Source: Pseudomonas sp. Ga0074129
GTDB taxonomy: Bacteria > Pseudomonadota > Gammaproteobacteria > Pseudomonadales > Pseudomonadaceae
DNA: 64,000 nt
Assembly (NCBI GenBank): GCA_001465025.1
Contig: LNDO01000043.1
Coordinates: 1-64,000 of the forward strand
Direction: 5' to 3'
Shown: positions 1 to 8,383 of the stretch, piece after piece
Layout: each line of letters begins with the position of its first letter
Position numbering within the stretch: position 1 is the stretch's first letter
Made by a program: the position numbers and the translations under genes
The notes under the pieces: model-generated
Database searches by the model: none
Told to the model about the DNA's origin: nothing
Seen by the model: only the letters and a program-made list of their open reading frames with translations

Positions 1-42
1 GATCGTGACGCGTTCTTCAATGCTGAGTTCGTGATAGGACAT
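1..42 (-). CDS. IS30-family transposase, N-terminal 14 codons only
   Basis: The minus strand from position 42 reads MSYHELSIEERVTI and then leaves the window. This is the typical opening of IS30-type transposases, just ahead of their helix-turn-helix. The catalytic DDE domain would lie outside. The call rests on 14 residues plus the interrupted gene and terminal-repeat-like sequence next to it, so the family is likely but not proven. Confidence 0.55.
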   Translation of the reverse strand, partial: MSYHELSIEERVTI

Positions 43-95
43 AGGGCCGACACCTTACCGAAAGGTTCAGGTGTTGCACTCAGTTTCCGCGGCCG
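1..95 (-). mobile_element. IS30-family insertion sequence, one end only
   Basis: The left edge holds the upstream end of an insertion sequence that continues outside the window. It carries the first codons of an IS30-type transposase (positions 42 to 1, minus strand). Just upstream is a stretch containing GTGTTGCACTCAGTTTCC (about 72-89), which resembles the terminal repeats of IS30 elements as I remember them. The outer boundary must lie between about 88 and 100, where the homology of the interrupted neighbour gene stops. The exact boundary and any target duplication cannot be fixed because the other end is not visible. Confidence 0.6.
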
Positions 96-168
96 CCCGG
101 TCTTTTGCCGTCTTGATCATTTCTTCCAAGTAGTAGTTGGTGGCGCTGGTGTTGAGAAATTTAGCCAT
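67..168 (-). pseudogene. Phospholipase D-like protein, 5' remnant cut by the IS
   Basis: An ATG at 168 with a GGAAG ribosome site upstream opens a frame reading MAKFLNTSATNYYLEEMIKT, followed by AKDR. I recognise this as the start of a phospholipase-D-superfamily protein (HKD-nuclease type) found in many bacteria. After residue 24 the expected hydrophobic strand is missing. The frame instead runs through IS-end sequence (AAAETECNT) and stops at 67. What remains is a 33-codon stub without any HKD motif. The rest of the gene, if present, lies beyond the IS outside the window. Confidence 0.65.
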
Positions 169-278
169 GGGTCTTCCTTGGGCTTCTGGACTTTACGGTC
201 GGGCGGTGGAGTTTAAGCGAGCTAGGCTGACCGACAAAGAGTTTGGCTAGCGCATCCAGTTCTGACTTGGTGTCGCAT

Positions 279-309
279 AAAAAAGCCAGACCTCACAGCC
301 TGGCTTTTT
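279..309. terminator. Bidirectional hairpin terminator
   Basis: AAAAAGCCAG (280-289) pairs with CTGGCTTTTT (300-309) around a 10-base loop. The A-run on one side and the T-run on the other let it work in both directions. It lies 20 bases past the stop of the DUF4197 gene, which reads leftward, and also closes transcription entering from the left. Confidence 0.8.
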
Positions 310-328
310 CACATCTACGTCACCCTTC

Positions 329-1006
329 TTACAAAGCCCCAAACACCTTTTTAGCCAAGCTAGTCGCCGCACCAGCCGGGTTTTCACGGATGCTGGCTTC
401 CTGTTCCGCGATCATGGCAAACAGACCATCCAGCGCCTGCTCGGTTACATAGTTCTCGATATTCGCGCTTTTCGCATCGATCACGCCAAAGCTCGCGGCT
501 TGGCCGGCGAAGCTGTTGTATTGCTTGGCCAGGCCGACCTGCGCGGTGGCTTGTTTGACGATGGGCAGGAACTTGGCGCGCAGTTGCTCGCGGCTGGTTT
601 TGTTCAGGTATTGGGTGGCGGAGTCCTGCGGGCCGCTGAGGATGCTTTTGGCGTCTTGCACGGTCATTTTCTTCACGGAGTCGAGCAGCAGGGCTTGTGC
701 TTGCGGCACGGCGGCTTCGGCGGCTTTGTTCATGCTCGCTTCAAGCTGATCCACCTGCGCGCCCATGCCCATCATTTTCATGGTCTTGGCGGCTTTGCCG
801 AGGTTGCCCGGCAGTTCGATGCGCACGTCTGGGTTGTTGCTGAAACCACCGGGTTTACCCAGTTGCTGCACGGCCACTTTAGCGCCTTGGCTGAGGGCAT
901 CTTTGAGGCCACCGCTGGCATCGCCCTGGGTTAGGTCGGCGAGGGAGAGGGCCATGGCACTAGTGGAAAGCGCTAAGCCGGCAGCCAGGGTCAGTAGACG
1001 AAGCAT
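329..1006 (-). CDS. DUF4197 domain-containing exported protein
   Basis: A 225-residue protein with a signal peptide (MLRLLTLAAGLALSTSAMA, cleavage near 19) followed by a helical DUF4197 domain covering the rest. The family is common in Pseudomonas and other proteobacteria and has no established function; the protein should be periplasmic. I chose the ATG at 1006 because AAGGA lies 8 bases upstream. The ATG at 1015 overlaps that same AAGGA and a longer frame to 1396 has no signal peptide at its start. It stands alone, divergent from the lytic transglycosylase gene and followed by a terminator. Confidence 0.85.
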   Translation of the reverse strand: MLRLLTLAAGLALSTSAMALSLADLTQGDASGGLKDALSQGAKVAVQQLGKPGGFSNNPDVRIELPGNLGKAAKTMKMMGMGAQVDQLEASMNKAAEAAVPQAQALLLDSVKKMTVQDAKSILSGPQDSATQYLNKTSREQLRAKFLPIVKQATAQVGLAKQYNSFAGQAASFGVIDAKSANIENYVTEQALDGLFAMIAEQEASIRENPAGAATSLAKKVFGAL

Positions 1007-1169
1007 GATGAGCATCCTTGTGGGTGAGGGGCAGGAACTGGAGCTTAACGGAGAGTGGCCCCCCAAACCACATACACAAATGACGGATGCCTGGCGCCAA
1101 TACAGGGCCTGAGCCAGTATTGATGAGAGCTGACGCAGCAGGCCGGATAACTCAGGCGGGGGAGTGTGG

Positions 1170-2678
1170 ATGAGAGGGCGTTTGGGGATGGGCAGTGCAC
1201 TGTTGGTCGGGGTGCTGATGGCGGCGGTTTCGTTGTCGGCACAGGCGATTGCGCTCGACTGGCTGGCGGTTGAACTGGATGAGGCTGAAGAGGCCGAAGT
1301 GGAAGAACTGGTGTTGCCAGTGCCGGATGACTGGATTGGCGACTTCGATGGCATGCGTGAGCGCCGTTTGGTGCGGGTGCTGGTGCCGTATAGCAAAACC
1401 TTCTTTATGGTCGACCGTGGCCGTCAGCAGGGCATCAGTTATGAATTGGGTAAAGCGCTGGAGGTGTGGCTGAACCGGCATCACCCGTACCCGCAAAAGT
1501 CGCTGCGCTGGCAGGTGATGTTTATTCCGGTGGCGCGTAACGAATTGATGCCCAAGTTGCTCAGTGGCGGCGGTGATATAGCCGCCGGGGGCCTGACGAT
1601 TACGGAAGGGCGGCTGCATACGGTGGACTTTGCCGCGCCATTTTCCAGCAATATCCGTGAAGCGGTCATCACTGGGCCGTCCAGCGCAGCGCTGAGTCGG
1701 CTGGAGGACTTGTCCGGGCAAGAGGTGACCGTACGCGCCTCCAGCAGCTACTTCGAGCATTTGGTGGGGATTAACCGGCAGTTCAAGGCGCGCGGGTTAA
1801 AGCCGATCAAAATCATCCCCGCGGATGAAAATCTGGAATCCGAAGACCTGCTGGAAATGCTCAACGCCGGCTTGCTCAATGCCGTGGTGGTGGACCGCTA
1901 CATCGCCGAGGCCTGGAGCCCGCTGTATACCCGGTTGAAGATCCATGACAGTTTTTATATCCGTGAGGGGGCCGAATTCGCCTGGGCGATTCGCAAGAGC
2001 AGCCCGCTGTTCAAGCAGGAACTGGCGGCGTTTGTGGATAAGCACAAAGCAGGCACGGCATTTGGTAACAACCTGCGCAATAAGTACGTGAAAAACAGCA
2101 CGCGTGTGCTGAACGCCGCCAGCGAAGCTGAGCTGGCAAAGTTCAATGCGTTGGTTCATTTATTCGAGAAGCATGCCGGCACCTATGACTTCGATCACCT
2201 GATGTTGATGGCTCAGGGGTATCAGGAGTCGCAGCTCAATCAGGCTGCGCGTAGCCCACGCGGTGCGGTGGGGATTATGCAACTGTTGCCCAGTACCGCT
2301 GCAGACCCGGTGGTGGGCATCAGGGGCATCGACAAAAGTGCGGATAAAAACATTGAGGCCGGCAGCAAGTACATGCGTGTGCTGGCCGATAAATACCTCA
2401 ATGACCCCGAGCTGACGCCGATGAATCGCACCCTGCTGAGCTTTGCTGCGTACAACGCCGGGCCCGGCAATTTGCGCAAGTTTCGCCGTTTGGCGGAGAA
2501 GTCCGGCTTGGACAAGAACGTCTGGTTTGGCAACGTCGAACATTCAGCCGCGCGAGTAGTGGGGCGCGAGACGGTCGATTATGTCGGCAATATCTACAAG
2601 TATTACGTGGCTTACAAACTGGCCGAAGCCAAGAACCGCACCCGTCAGGAGCTGACGCAAAAGTCCGCGCACCCTTGA
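1170..2678 (+). CDS. MltF-like membrane-bound lytic murein transglycosylase
   Basis: A 502-residue exported protein with the two-part design of MltF. After the signal peptide (about residues 1-25) there is a family-3 solute-binding-like domain (about 65-295), then an SLT domain (about 330-480). The SLT motifs are visible: the catalytic glutamate in GYQESQLNQ (about E353), the GIMQLLP strand and AAYNAGPGN. Enzymes of this type cleave the MurNAc-GlcNAc bond of peptidoglycan to give 1,6-anhydro products; the N-terminal domain of MltF is regulatory. An acidic stretch (EAEEAEVEE) precedes the binding domain. Start at ATG 1170, five bases after GGGGGAG; GTG 1164 overlaps that site. It converges on the next gene with one base between the stops. 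Confidence 0.85.
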   Translation: MRGRLGMGSALLVGVLMAAVSLSAQAIALDWLAVELDEAEEAEVEELVLPVPDDWIGDFDGMRERRLVRVLVPYSKTFFMVDRGRQQGISYELGKALEVWLNRHHPYPQKSLRWQVMFIPVARNELMPKLLSGGGDIAAGGLTITEGRLHTVDFAAPFSSNIREAVITGPSSAALSRLEDLSGQEVTVRASSSYFEHLVGINRQFKARGLKPIKIIPADENLESEDLLEMLNAGLLNAVVVDRYIAEAWSPLYTRLKIHDSFYIREGAEFAWAIRKSSPLFKQELAAFVDKHKAGTAFGNNLRNKYVKNSTRVLNAASEAELAKFNALVHLFEKHAGTYDFDHLMLMAQGYQESQLNQAARSPRGAVGIMQLLPSTAADPVVGIRGIDKSADKNIEAGSKYMRVLADKYLNDPELTPMNRTLLSFAAYNAGPGNLRKFRRLAEKSGLDKNVWFGNVEHSAARVVGRETVDYVGNIYKYYVAYKLAEAKNRTRQELTQKSAHP

Positions 2679-2679
2679 A

Positions 2680-2901
2680 TCAGGTGGCGTCGCTTAGCCG
2701 CTGCAGTTCACGGCGCACCATCTGTGCATAGGTCGCGGGTTTGAGAGCGTACAACTCCGCGGCGACCCAACTCAGCCAGCGCCCGCCCAGCTCGGGCTTG
2801 GCCGCCAGCAGGCGCTGGGCTTCAGCTTCTGCGCGAGCCTGGTTGGCCTGATGAAACTCGGCGCGGGAGTGTTTGTGGGTTGGGTCGTTGTCTGGAGGCA
2901 T
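2680..2901 (-). CDS. Small conserved protein, 73 aa, unknown function
   Basis: A hydrophilic 73-residue protein. It has a charged alanine/glutamate-rich helix (AEFHQANQARAEAEAQRLL), then a more conserved-looking half with GGRWLSWVAAELYALKP and a basic end (MVRRELQRL). No signal peptide or membrane segment. I recognise the GGRWLSW-ELYAL pattern from Pseudomonas hypothetical proteins but know no function. Start chosen at ATG 2901, the first that removes a repeat-derived N-terminus. It lies downstream of plsB in the same direction, separated by about 210 bases of repeats, so it is probably transcribed on its own. Confidence 0.65.
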   Translation of the reverse strand: MPPDNDPTHKHSRAEFHQANQARAEAEAQRLLAAKPELGGRWLSWVAAELYALKPATYAQMVRRELQRLSDAT

Positions 2902-2973
2902 GGCGTTCGCAGGACTTGGGGCTGTGTAGGGAGGATCGGGGCGCGCAGCTGACGCTTTATCCATCCACCAAAT

Positions 2974-3009
2974 CGTAGGGTGGATGAAAAGAGCGTCATC
3001 CACCCTACG
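2974..3009. repeat. Inverted repeat, 14-bp perfect arms
   Basis: CGTAGGGTGGATGA (2974-2987) and TCATCCACCCTACG (2996-3009) form a perfect stem around an 8-base loop. This GTAGGGTGGATGA hairpin is of a kind I know as dispersed in Pseudomonas intergenic regions. It lies between plsB and the 73-residue gene, where it could also end or attenuate transcription. Confidence 0.75.
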
Positions 3010-3029
3010 GTTATGCAAGTCTCGCAGAA

Positions 3030-3102
3030 CGTAGGCGCGGGCTATGCCCGCGATGACCACGCTAGGCATGTGCCTTATTTGTGGTCATGGGCCGCTCCTA
3101 CA
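3030..3102. repeat. REP-like pair downstream of plsB
   Basis: A first element (GTAGGCGCGGGCTATGCCCGCGATG, from 3031) contains a perfect 7-bp palindrome, CGCGGGC-TAT-GCCCGCG (3036-3052). A second, degenerate element in opposite orientation ends in GGCCGCTCCTAC (about 3090-3101). The pair has the layout of Pseudomonas REP doublets. It is 3' of plsB. Confidence 0.6.
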
Positions 3103-3113
3103 ATTCCCCTGAC

Positions 3114-5597
3114 TTACACCGGCTCGGCGACATCCTCGTTGCGGTCCATGGCCACTTGACGGATCGACAGGCGAATCTCCGCCGGCAGCACGCGTTTGGC
3201 CGCGCCTTCGGCCAGTTCGCTGAGCAACGGGTGGTGGCTGAGTTTGCCGGCTTCATCCTGACGCAGCACGCCTTGATCCAGCAGGCTCTGGATAAAGTGG
3301 CGGAACAGGCTCTTGTCGAAAAACTCCGGGGCATTCAGGCCATGCAGGATCGACAGGCGCTGGGCCATCACGGTGCAGAGGTCTTCCAGTTCTTCGGCGC
3401 TGATGGCGTTCTGCCCGGCGTTAAGCAGCAGGGCGGTGGCCATGTAGAAACGCTGTAGGGTCTGCACGATGGCGCGGGCCAGCAGGGTCAGCAGGACGAA
3501 TTCGCGCGAGCTGGGCGCCGGGCGCACGTACATGTCGCCATCCAGCTTGAGCAGGCCTTGTTCGACAAAGGCGGCCAGCCACTGATCGACCACGGCGTCC
3601 AGTTCGTCGAGGTTCCAGCGGATAAACAGCTCGGACTGCAGGTAGGGATACAGCGCGCGGGTAAAGCGCAAAATCTGCTCGCGGTTCATCCGTGCGCTGC
3701 TCTGGAAGAAGCTCGCCAGCAACGCCGGCAGGGCGAAGATGTGCAGCACGTTGTTGCGGTAGTAGGTCATCAGAACGGCATTCTGCTCGTCCAGATAGAG
3801 GATCTTGCCGAGGGCATCCTTTTGTTCGGCGAGCAGGTCCATCTTCTGCACGTATTCGATCAGCGCCTGGCCGTTGCCGTCTGGCAGGGTGGTGTGCGGC
3901 GAATAGGGCACGCTGCGCAACAGGGCCAGGTACAAGTCGAGCACCCGTGACAGGGCGCGCTCGTCCAGCGCCAGTTTGCTGGTGGAAAGTAGCGCCAAGG
4001 CCACCAGATTGACCGGGTTGATCGCCGCGGCTTCGTTGAGGTGCTGGGCCACGCGCTCGCCGAGGCGGCCGGTGGTTTCATTCAGCCACGCCGGGCGGAA
4101 CTGGGTGCCGTAATCCTGCTCGCGCCAGTCGGGCTGCTCGCCGTCGAGGAATTCCGCCAGCTTGATCGGCTCGCCAAAGTTCACCCATACATGACCGAAA
4201 CGCTGCTTAAGCGCGCCGATGACCTTAAAGATGTCGAAGATCGACTCTTTCTTCTTGCTCGCGCCGCGCAGCTCGCCCAGGTAGGTGCGGCCTTCCAAAA
4301 CGCGCTCGTAGCCGATGTACACCGGCACGAACACCACTGGCAGGCGGTTGCTGCGCAAGAAGCTGCGCACGGTAATGGCCAGCATGCCGGTTTTCGGTTG
4401 CAGCATGCGGCCGGTACGCGAACGCCCGCCCTCGACGAAGTACTCCACCGGGAAGCCTTTGGTGAAGAGGGTGTGCAGGTATTCATTAAACACTGCGGTA
4501 TACAGCGGGTTGCCCTTGAAGGTACGGCGCATAAAGAACGCGCCGCCCCGACGCAGCAGGCCGCCAATCACCGGCATGTTGAGGTTGATGCCCGCAGCGA
4601 TGTGCGGCGGCGTCAGGCCATTGCGGAACAGCAGGTAGGACAGCAGCAGGTAGTCGATATGGCTGCGGTGGCAGGGCACATAGATCACCTCGTGGCCCTG
4701 GGCGACTTCCTGCACGCCCTCGATATGGTTGACCTTGATGCCGTCGGAGATCTTGTTCCAGAACCAGCTCAGCACCAGTTCAAGGAAGCGAATGGCGGTG
4801 TAGGTGTAGTCCGAGGCGATTTCGTTGCCATAGCGCAGGGCCTGGCTTTCAGCCTTCTCCAGGCTGATGTTCTCGCGTTCGGCTTCTTCGATGATCGCCT
4901 GGCGCACCTGCGGGCCATGCACCAGGCCTTTGACCAGGTTGCGCCGGTGCGACACGTCCGGGCCGATCACGGCGGCCTTCTGATTGCGGAAGTGCACGCG
5001 CAGGATGCGTTGAACCATGCGCAGGGTGCGCTCGTGGCCTTTGTCCTGCTCGACCAGCTCGCGCAGATGGATCGGCGTGGAGAACTGCACGCGGGTCTTG
5101 CGGCCGAGGATCAGGATGCTGACCAGGCGGCGCAGTCGCCCTGTAACCGCCCAGCTGTCGGCGAACAGCAGCTTCCACGGGCTGGTTTCACGGTCCGGCG
5201 ATTGGCCCCAGAACACGCTGACCGGGATGATTTGCGCATCGTCCACGGCCTGTTGGCTCAGTGCGCTGACCAGGCGTTGCAAGGTCGGCGAGATGCCGCG
5301 CTTGTCCTGGCGGCCCAGCCAGCTCGGCTCCGGCGTTAGATAAAAGAACGCAGCAGGTTCCAGCAAATCGCCCACCGCCACCGGCAAGATCGGCCGTGGT
5401 AGGCCGGCTTTGCGGCATTCGGTGTCGACCACCGCCAAATCACTCGTTGAGGGCTGCTGCAGCACATAAAACACCGGCTTGCTGCGGTCGAGCTTGAGGG
5501 TAAAGGCGGATTGGTTGATGGTTTCAGAGCGCACCCAGAGGTACAGCATGCGGCGCAAGATGCCAAAGACGAGGCGGCGGAGCGGAGATCGGGACAT
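3114..5597 (-). CDS. plsB: Glycerol-3-phosphate 1-O-acyltransferase PlsB
   Basis: An 827-residue inner-membrane enzyme that transfers an acyl chain from acyl-CoA or acyl-ACP to the sn-1 position of glycerol 3-phosphate, the first step of phospholipid synthesis. The acyltransferase signature is intact: HRSHID (HX4D, residues 310-315), the [11 protein letters not shown] block near 388-398 that binds glycerol phosphate, and the [11 protein letters not shown] block after it. Length is close to E. coli PlsB (807). Start taken at ATG 5597, giving [12 protein letters not shown], typical for the family. The frame stays open upstream but that part contains low-complexity sequence and no signal. The whole gene has long shadow frames on the other strand. 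Confidence 0.95.
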   Translation of the reverse strand: MSRSPLRRLVFGILRRMLYLWVRSETINQSAFTLKLDRSKPVFYVLQQPSTSDLAVVDTECRKAGLPRPILPVAVGDLLEPAAFFYLTPEPSWLGRQDKRGISPTLQRLVSALSQQAVDDAQIIPVSVFWGQSPDRETSPWKLLFADSWAVTGRLRRLVSILILGRKTRVQFSTPIHLRELVEQDKGHERTLRMVQRILRVHFRNQKAAVIGPDVSHRRNLVKGLVHGPQVRQAIIEEAERENISLEKAESQALRYGNEIASDYTYTAIRFLELVLSWFWNKISDGIKVNHIEGVQEVAQGHEVIYVPCHRSHIDYLLLSYLLFRNGLTPPHIAAGINLNMPVIGGLLRRGGAFFMRRTFKGNPLYTAVFNEYLHTLFTKGFPVEYFVEGGRSRTGRMLQPKTGMLAITVRSFLRSNRLPVVFVPVYIGYERVLEGRTYLGELRGASKKKESIFDIFKVIGALKQRFGHVWVNFGEPIKLAEFLDGEQPDWREQDYGTQFRPAWLNETTGRLGERVAQHLNEAAAINPVNLVALALLSTSKLALDERALSRVLDLYLALLRSVPYSPHTTLPDGNGQALIEYVQKMDLLAEQKDALGKILYLDEQNAVLMTYYRNNVLHIFALPALLASFFQSSARMNREQILRFTRALYPYLQSELFIRWNLDELDAVVDQWLAAFVEQGLLKLDGDMYVRPAPSSREFVLLTLLARAIVQTLQRFYMATALLLNAGQNAISAEELEDLCTVMAQRLSILHGLNAPEFFDKSLFRHFIQSLLDQGVLRQDEAGKLSHHPLLSELAEGAAKRVLPAEIRLSIRQVAMDRNEDVAEPV

Positions 5598-5839
5598 ACG
5601 GAGTCTGCAGGCTTGAAAGCGAGCACGTGCTCGGGGCGCGTAGTGTGCCGGATCGTTCCGCTTGCGGCAAAAATCTTCTGGTGGGTTTAGCACAATCAGC
5701 GGCGGGTGGTTTAACGCATTCACCGCGCGGCCTCGTCACATGCGTGAAGTTGCTCGTGACAACACCCGAAAGCATCGCTATCAAGCCATAAGCCGACCCT
5801 GGGCTGTCTGGTTATATGTAAAGGAAGTAAAAAGTTCCG

Positions 5840-5879
5840 TTGTCATCAAATATTCATATAACAGCAATTGAGCTGAAAT
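5840..5879 (+). promoter_or_regulatory. Putative Pho box and promoter of the OprP-like porin
   Basis: TTGTCAT (5840-5846), four bases, then TATTCAT (5851-5857) match the PhoB pattern CTGTCAT-N4-CTGTCAT at 6/7 and 5/7 positions, with 11-bp periodicity continuing into ATAA. A weak -10-like TGAAAT lies at 5874-5879, a spacing that suits a PhoB site replacing the -35 box. The downstream gene belongs to the phosphate-starvation porin family, which in P. aeruginosa is PhoB-controlled. Assignment is by eye. Confidence 0.6.
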
Positions 5880-5966
5880 AACCCCCCGCCAAGATTCCCT
5901 CCAGCACGAACGAGCCCTAGCGCTCGGGTGTTTTCAACACTTAACGTCCATTTAGAGGAATCTTCG

Positions 5967-7298
5967 ATGATCCGTAAGCACAGCTTTCGTGGAGTAATGG
6001 CCGGCTTCGCTACCAGCGCCCTGGCCCTGGCCGTTTCCGCCCAGGCTTTCGCTGGTACCGTTACCACTGACGGCGCCGATATCGTGGTCAAGACCAAGGG
6101 TGGCCTGGAAGTAGGCACCACCGACAAAGCATTTTCCTTCAAAATTGGCGGCCGCCTGCAGGTGGATGCTGACAGCTTCGATGGTTTGTATACCGCAAAC
6201 GGTAACCGCGCGGACGAAACGTATCTGCGCCGCGCCCGTCTAGAAATTTCTGGTGTTGCCTACAAAGATTTCGAATACACCTTCAACCGTAATTTCGGCG
6301 ACAGCGGTACCGATGACGATTGGGATGAAGCATCCATTTCTTACACTGGTTTCAAGCCTGTGACGCTGACCATTGGCCGGATGGATCCAACTTTCGGTCT
6401 TGAAGAGGCTGTCAGCTCAAAGTGGATCACGGCCATCGAGCGCTCGGCCATCTATGATCTTGCGCCCTGGGTCAACGACCATATGAATGGTGAAGGCGTT
6501 CGTTTGCGCACAACCTTGGGTGACGTATTCCATGGGGAATTCGGTGCATACCGTCAAAACCTCGGCGATGACAACGAGTTCTTCCAAAACGAAGATGGCG
6601 AGAACAACCATGCTTTCGTTATGCGTGGCGTGTTTGCACCGATCGTCGAAGCGGATCAGGTTCTTCACTTTGGCCTCAACTACGCCACGCGTGACGTAGA
6701 AGAAGGCTATCGCGAACGCATTCGTTCACGTCTGTCCGTACGCGGCACTACTGAAGACACTGTAAACGGCAATCGCGGCACCTATGGGGATGCCTTTTTG
6801 GACGGTGATGACAGTGCTTATAGCCTGGAAGCCGCTTACATGATGGGCCCATTCTCCGTCCAGGGTGAGTACCTCAGCCGCACTGCGGAGGGTTCCGAGG
6901 CGCTGAACGGTAATGACAAAGACTTGGAGGCATCCGGCTACAACGTACAGCTGGCCTACACCCTGACTGGCGAATCGCGTAGCTATAAACTCGATGGCGG
7001 TAAGTTTGACAAGATCAAGCCAAACGATAAGCAGTTGGGCGCTTGGGAAGTGTTCTATCGCTATGACAACATTAGCGTAGATGAAACCCCTCGACTGCCG
7101 GCCGGTGCTATTGCAGGGCTGACCGCAGATAGCATCGATGCTGGTGCCAAAGTGCATACTTTGGGTGTGAATTGGTATGTCAACGAAGCCGTCAAGATTT
7201 CTGCCAACTACCTGAAAGCTAGTGCCGACGATATTGAGAACGCCAATGGCGATGATGATGGCGATGCAATAAGCCTGCGAGCTCAGTACGTGTTCTAA
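5967..7298 (+). CDS. oprP: Phosphate/polyphosphate-selective porin, OprP/OprO family
   Basis: A 443-residue outer-membrane porin with a signal peptide ending in SAQAFA-G (about residue 28) and the C-terminal QYVF typical of beta-barrels. The mature start (TVTTDGADIVVKTKGGLEV) and the blocks SSKWITAIER, WVNDHMNGEG, TLTGESRSYKLDG and HTLGVNWYVNEAVK match OprP and OprO of P. aeruginosa as I know them. Those proteins form 16-stranded trimers carrying phosphate or polyphosphate across the outer membrane. OprP and OprO cannot be told apart here. Start at ATG 5967 with GAGGAA 6 bases upstream; the frame opens earlier but without a signal peptide start. A Pho box precedes it and a strong terminator follows. 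Confidence 0.9.
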   Translation: MIRKHSFRGVMAGFATSALALAVSAQAFAGTVTTDGADIVVKTKGGLEVGTTDKAFSFKIGGRLQVDADSFDGLYTANGNRADETYLRRARLEISGVAYKDFEYTFNRNFGDSGTDDDWDEASISYTGFKPVTLTIGRMDPTFGLEEAVSSKWITAIERSAIYDLAPWVNDHMNGEGVRLRTTLGDVFHGEFGAYRQNLGDDNEFFQNEDGENNHAFVMRGVFAPIVEADQVLHFGLNYATRDVEEGYRERIRSRLSVRGTTEDTVNGNRGTYGDAFLDGDDSAYSLEAAYMMGPFSVQGEYLSRTAEGSEALNGNDKDLEASGYNVQLAYTLTGESRSYKLDGGKFDKIKPNDKQLGAWEVFYRYDNISVDETPRLPAGAIAGLTADSIDAGAKVHTLGVNWYVNEAVKISANYLKASADDIENANGDDDGDAISLRAQYVF

Positions 7299-7330
7299 GT
7301 AACACCGCTCAACTGCTGCTCCTATCTTTA

Positions 7331-7357
7331 AGCCCCGCCTAGTGCGGGGCTTTTTTT
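7331..7357 (+). terminator. Rho-independent terminator after the porin
   Basis: AGCCCCGC (7331-7338) pairs with GCGGGGCT (7344-7351) around CTAGT, followed by a run of seven T. It ends transcription of the porin gene 33 bases after its stop. Confidence 0.92.
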
Positions 7358-7383
7358 CGCAATTTTTATGTGGGGAAGGACCG

Positions 7384-8301
7384 ATGCGCGTTTGTGCTGT
7401 GTTGCTACTGATGGCGGGTATGAGTGCTGCGGCTGTGGCTGAGGATTACCGTGCGGCCAAACCGGGTGAGTTGTTGCAGGTGCGCCTTGAACAGTTGCAC
7501 CCGACCCAGGCCGTGGTGGGTTATGACCAGATTTTTTACAAACTCGGGCGTTTTGCCAAAGAGCCGAACAAACTCTTCGATGAGTACTGCGAGGGCAATG
7601 GCCAGGGCGAAAGCAGTAAGGTGCCAAAGGGCGCCAATCTGCATCAGCCGGACAGCTTCAGTTGCCAGGGCGCAGTGGCTTCACGCAGCAGTGAGATGAA
7701 AACTGTGGTGGTCGGCCCAGAGGGTAAGTTGTACCTGACCGATGGTCACCATACGTTCACCACGTTGTGGGAGCAGCCCGAAGGCGGCGCCAAGCTGCAG
7801 ATGTGGGTCAAGGTGACCGACAACTTCAGCGATAGCGCGGATCTGGCCAGCTTCTGGCAGCGCATGCAGGCCGCGCGCAAGGTCTGGCTCAAGGATGGCC
7901 AAGGTCAGGTGATTACACCGGAGCAGATTCCAGCGCAGCTTGGCCTGGCCAATCTGGGCGATGATCCCTACCGCGCGCTGGTGTATTTCACCCGCGAGGT
8001 GGCCTACGACAAACCGCGTTCGGGCGACGTGGCCCCTGAGTTTCTCGAGTTCTACTGGGGCAACTGGCTGCGTGGCCAGCTCAATCTGAGTGAGTACGAC
8101 CTGCGCGACAAAGGCGACTACCGCGACGCGATTGGCGAGGCAGCCAAGCTGATGGTAGCGCTGCAGGCTGACAGCCCGGTGGGTGACAGCGGCTTCAAGG
8201 CGGCTGAGCTGGGCGGCTACTCCTCCGTCGACCGCAAGGAAATGAGCAAGATGGCCAGCAAGAAACTGCCGTATATGGTTGCCTACAAGGCCACTCGCTG
8301 A
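7384..8301 (+). CDS. Exported ParB/sulfiredoxin-fold protein
   Basis: A 305-residue protein with a signal peptide (MRVCAVLLLMAGMSAAAVAE, cleavage near 19) and a ParB-like/Srx domain of the putative-nuclease type. Visible marks are the early LLQVRLEQLHPTQAVVGYDQ block and the LTDGHHTFTTLW motif near residue 120. Members of this family are periplasmic or exported and their biochemical role is not established; the name does not imply plasmid partitioning. ATG 7384 follows GGGGAAGGA. The gene starts right after the porin terminator, so it has its own promoter or depends on read-through. Confidence 0.8.
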   Translation: MRVCAVLLLMAGMSAAAVAEDYRAAKPGELLQVRLEQLHPTQAVVGYDQIFYKLGRFAKEPNKLFDEYCEGNGQGESSKVPKGANLHQPDSFSCQGAVASRSSEMKTVVVGPEGKLYLTDGHHTFTTLWEQPEGGAKLQMWVKVTDNFSDSADLASFWQRMQAARKVWLKDGQGQVITPEQIPAQLGLANLGDDPYRALVYFTREVAYDKPRSGDVAPEFLEFYWGNWLRGQLNLSEYDLRDKGDYRDAIGEAAKLMVALQADSPVGDSGFKAAELGGYSSVDRKEMSKMASKKLPYMVAYKATR

Positions 8302-8383
8302 CACGGTCATATCGCGCCAGGCAAGGTGTCTGGCGCTGGGCTTGGCGCTATAGTGCAGCCTTGCCCGAATCACCGAGCTACCG

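Noticed and set aside
4041..5339. A 432-codon frame opposite plsB
   Set aside because: It is the complement of a confidently assigned gene in high-GC DNA, has no ribosome site, and its translation shows no domain.
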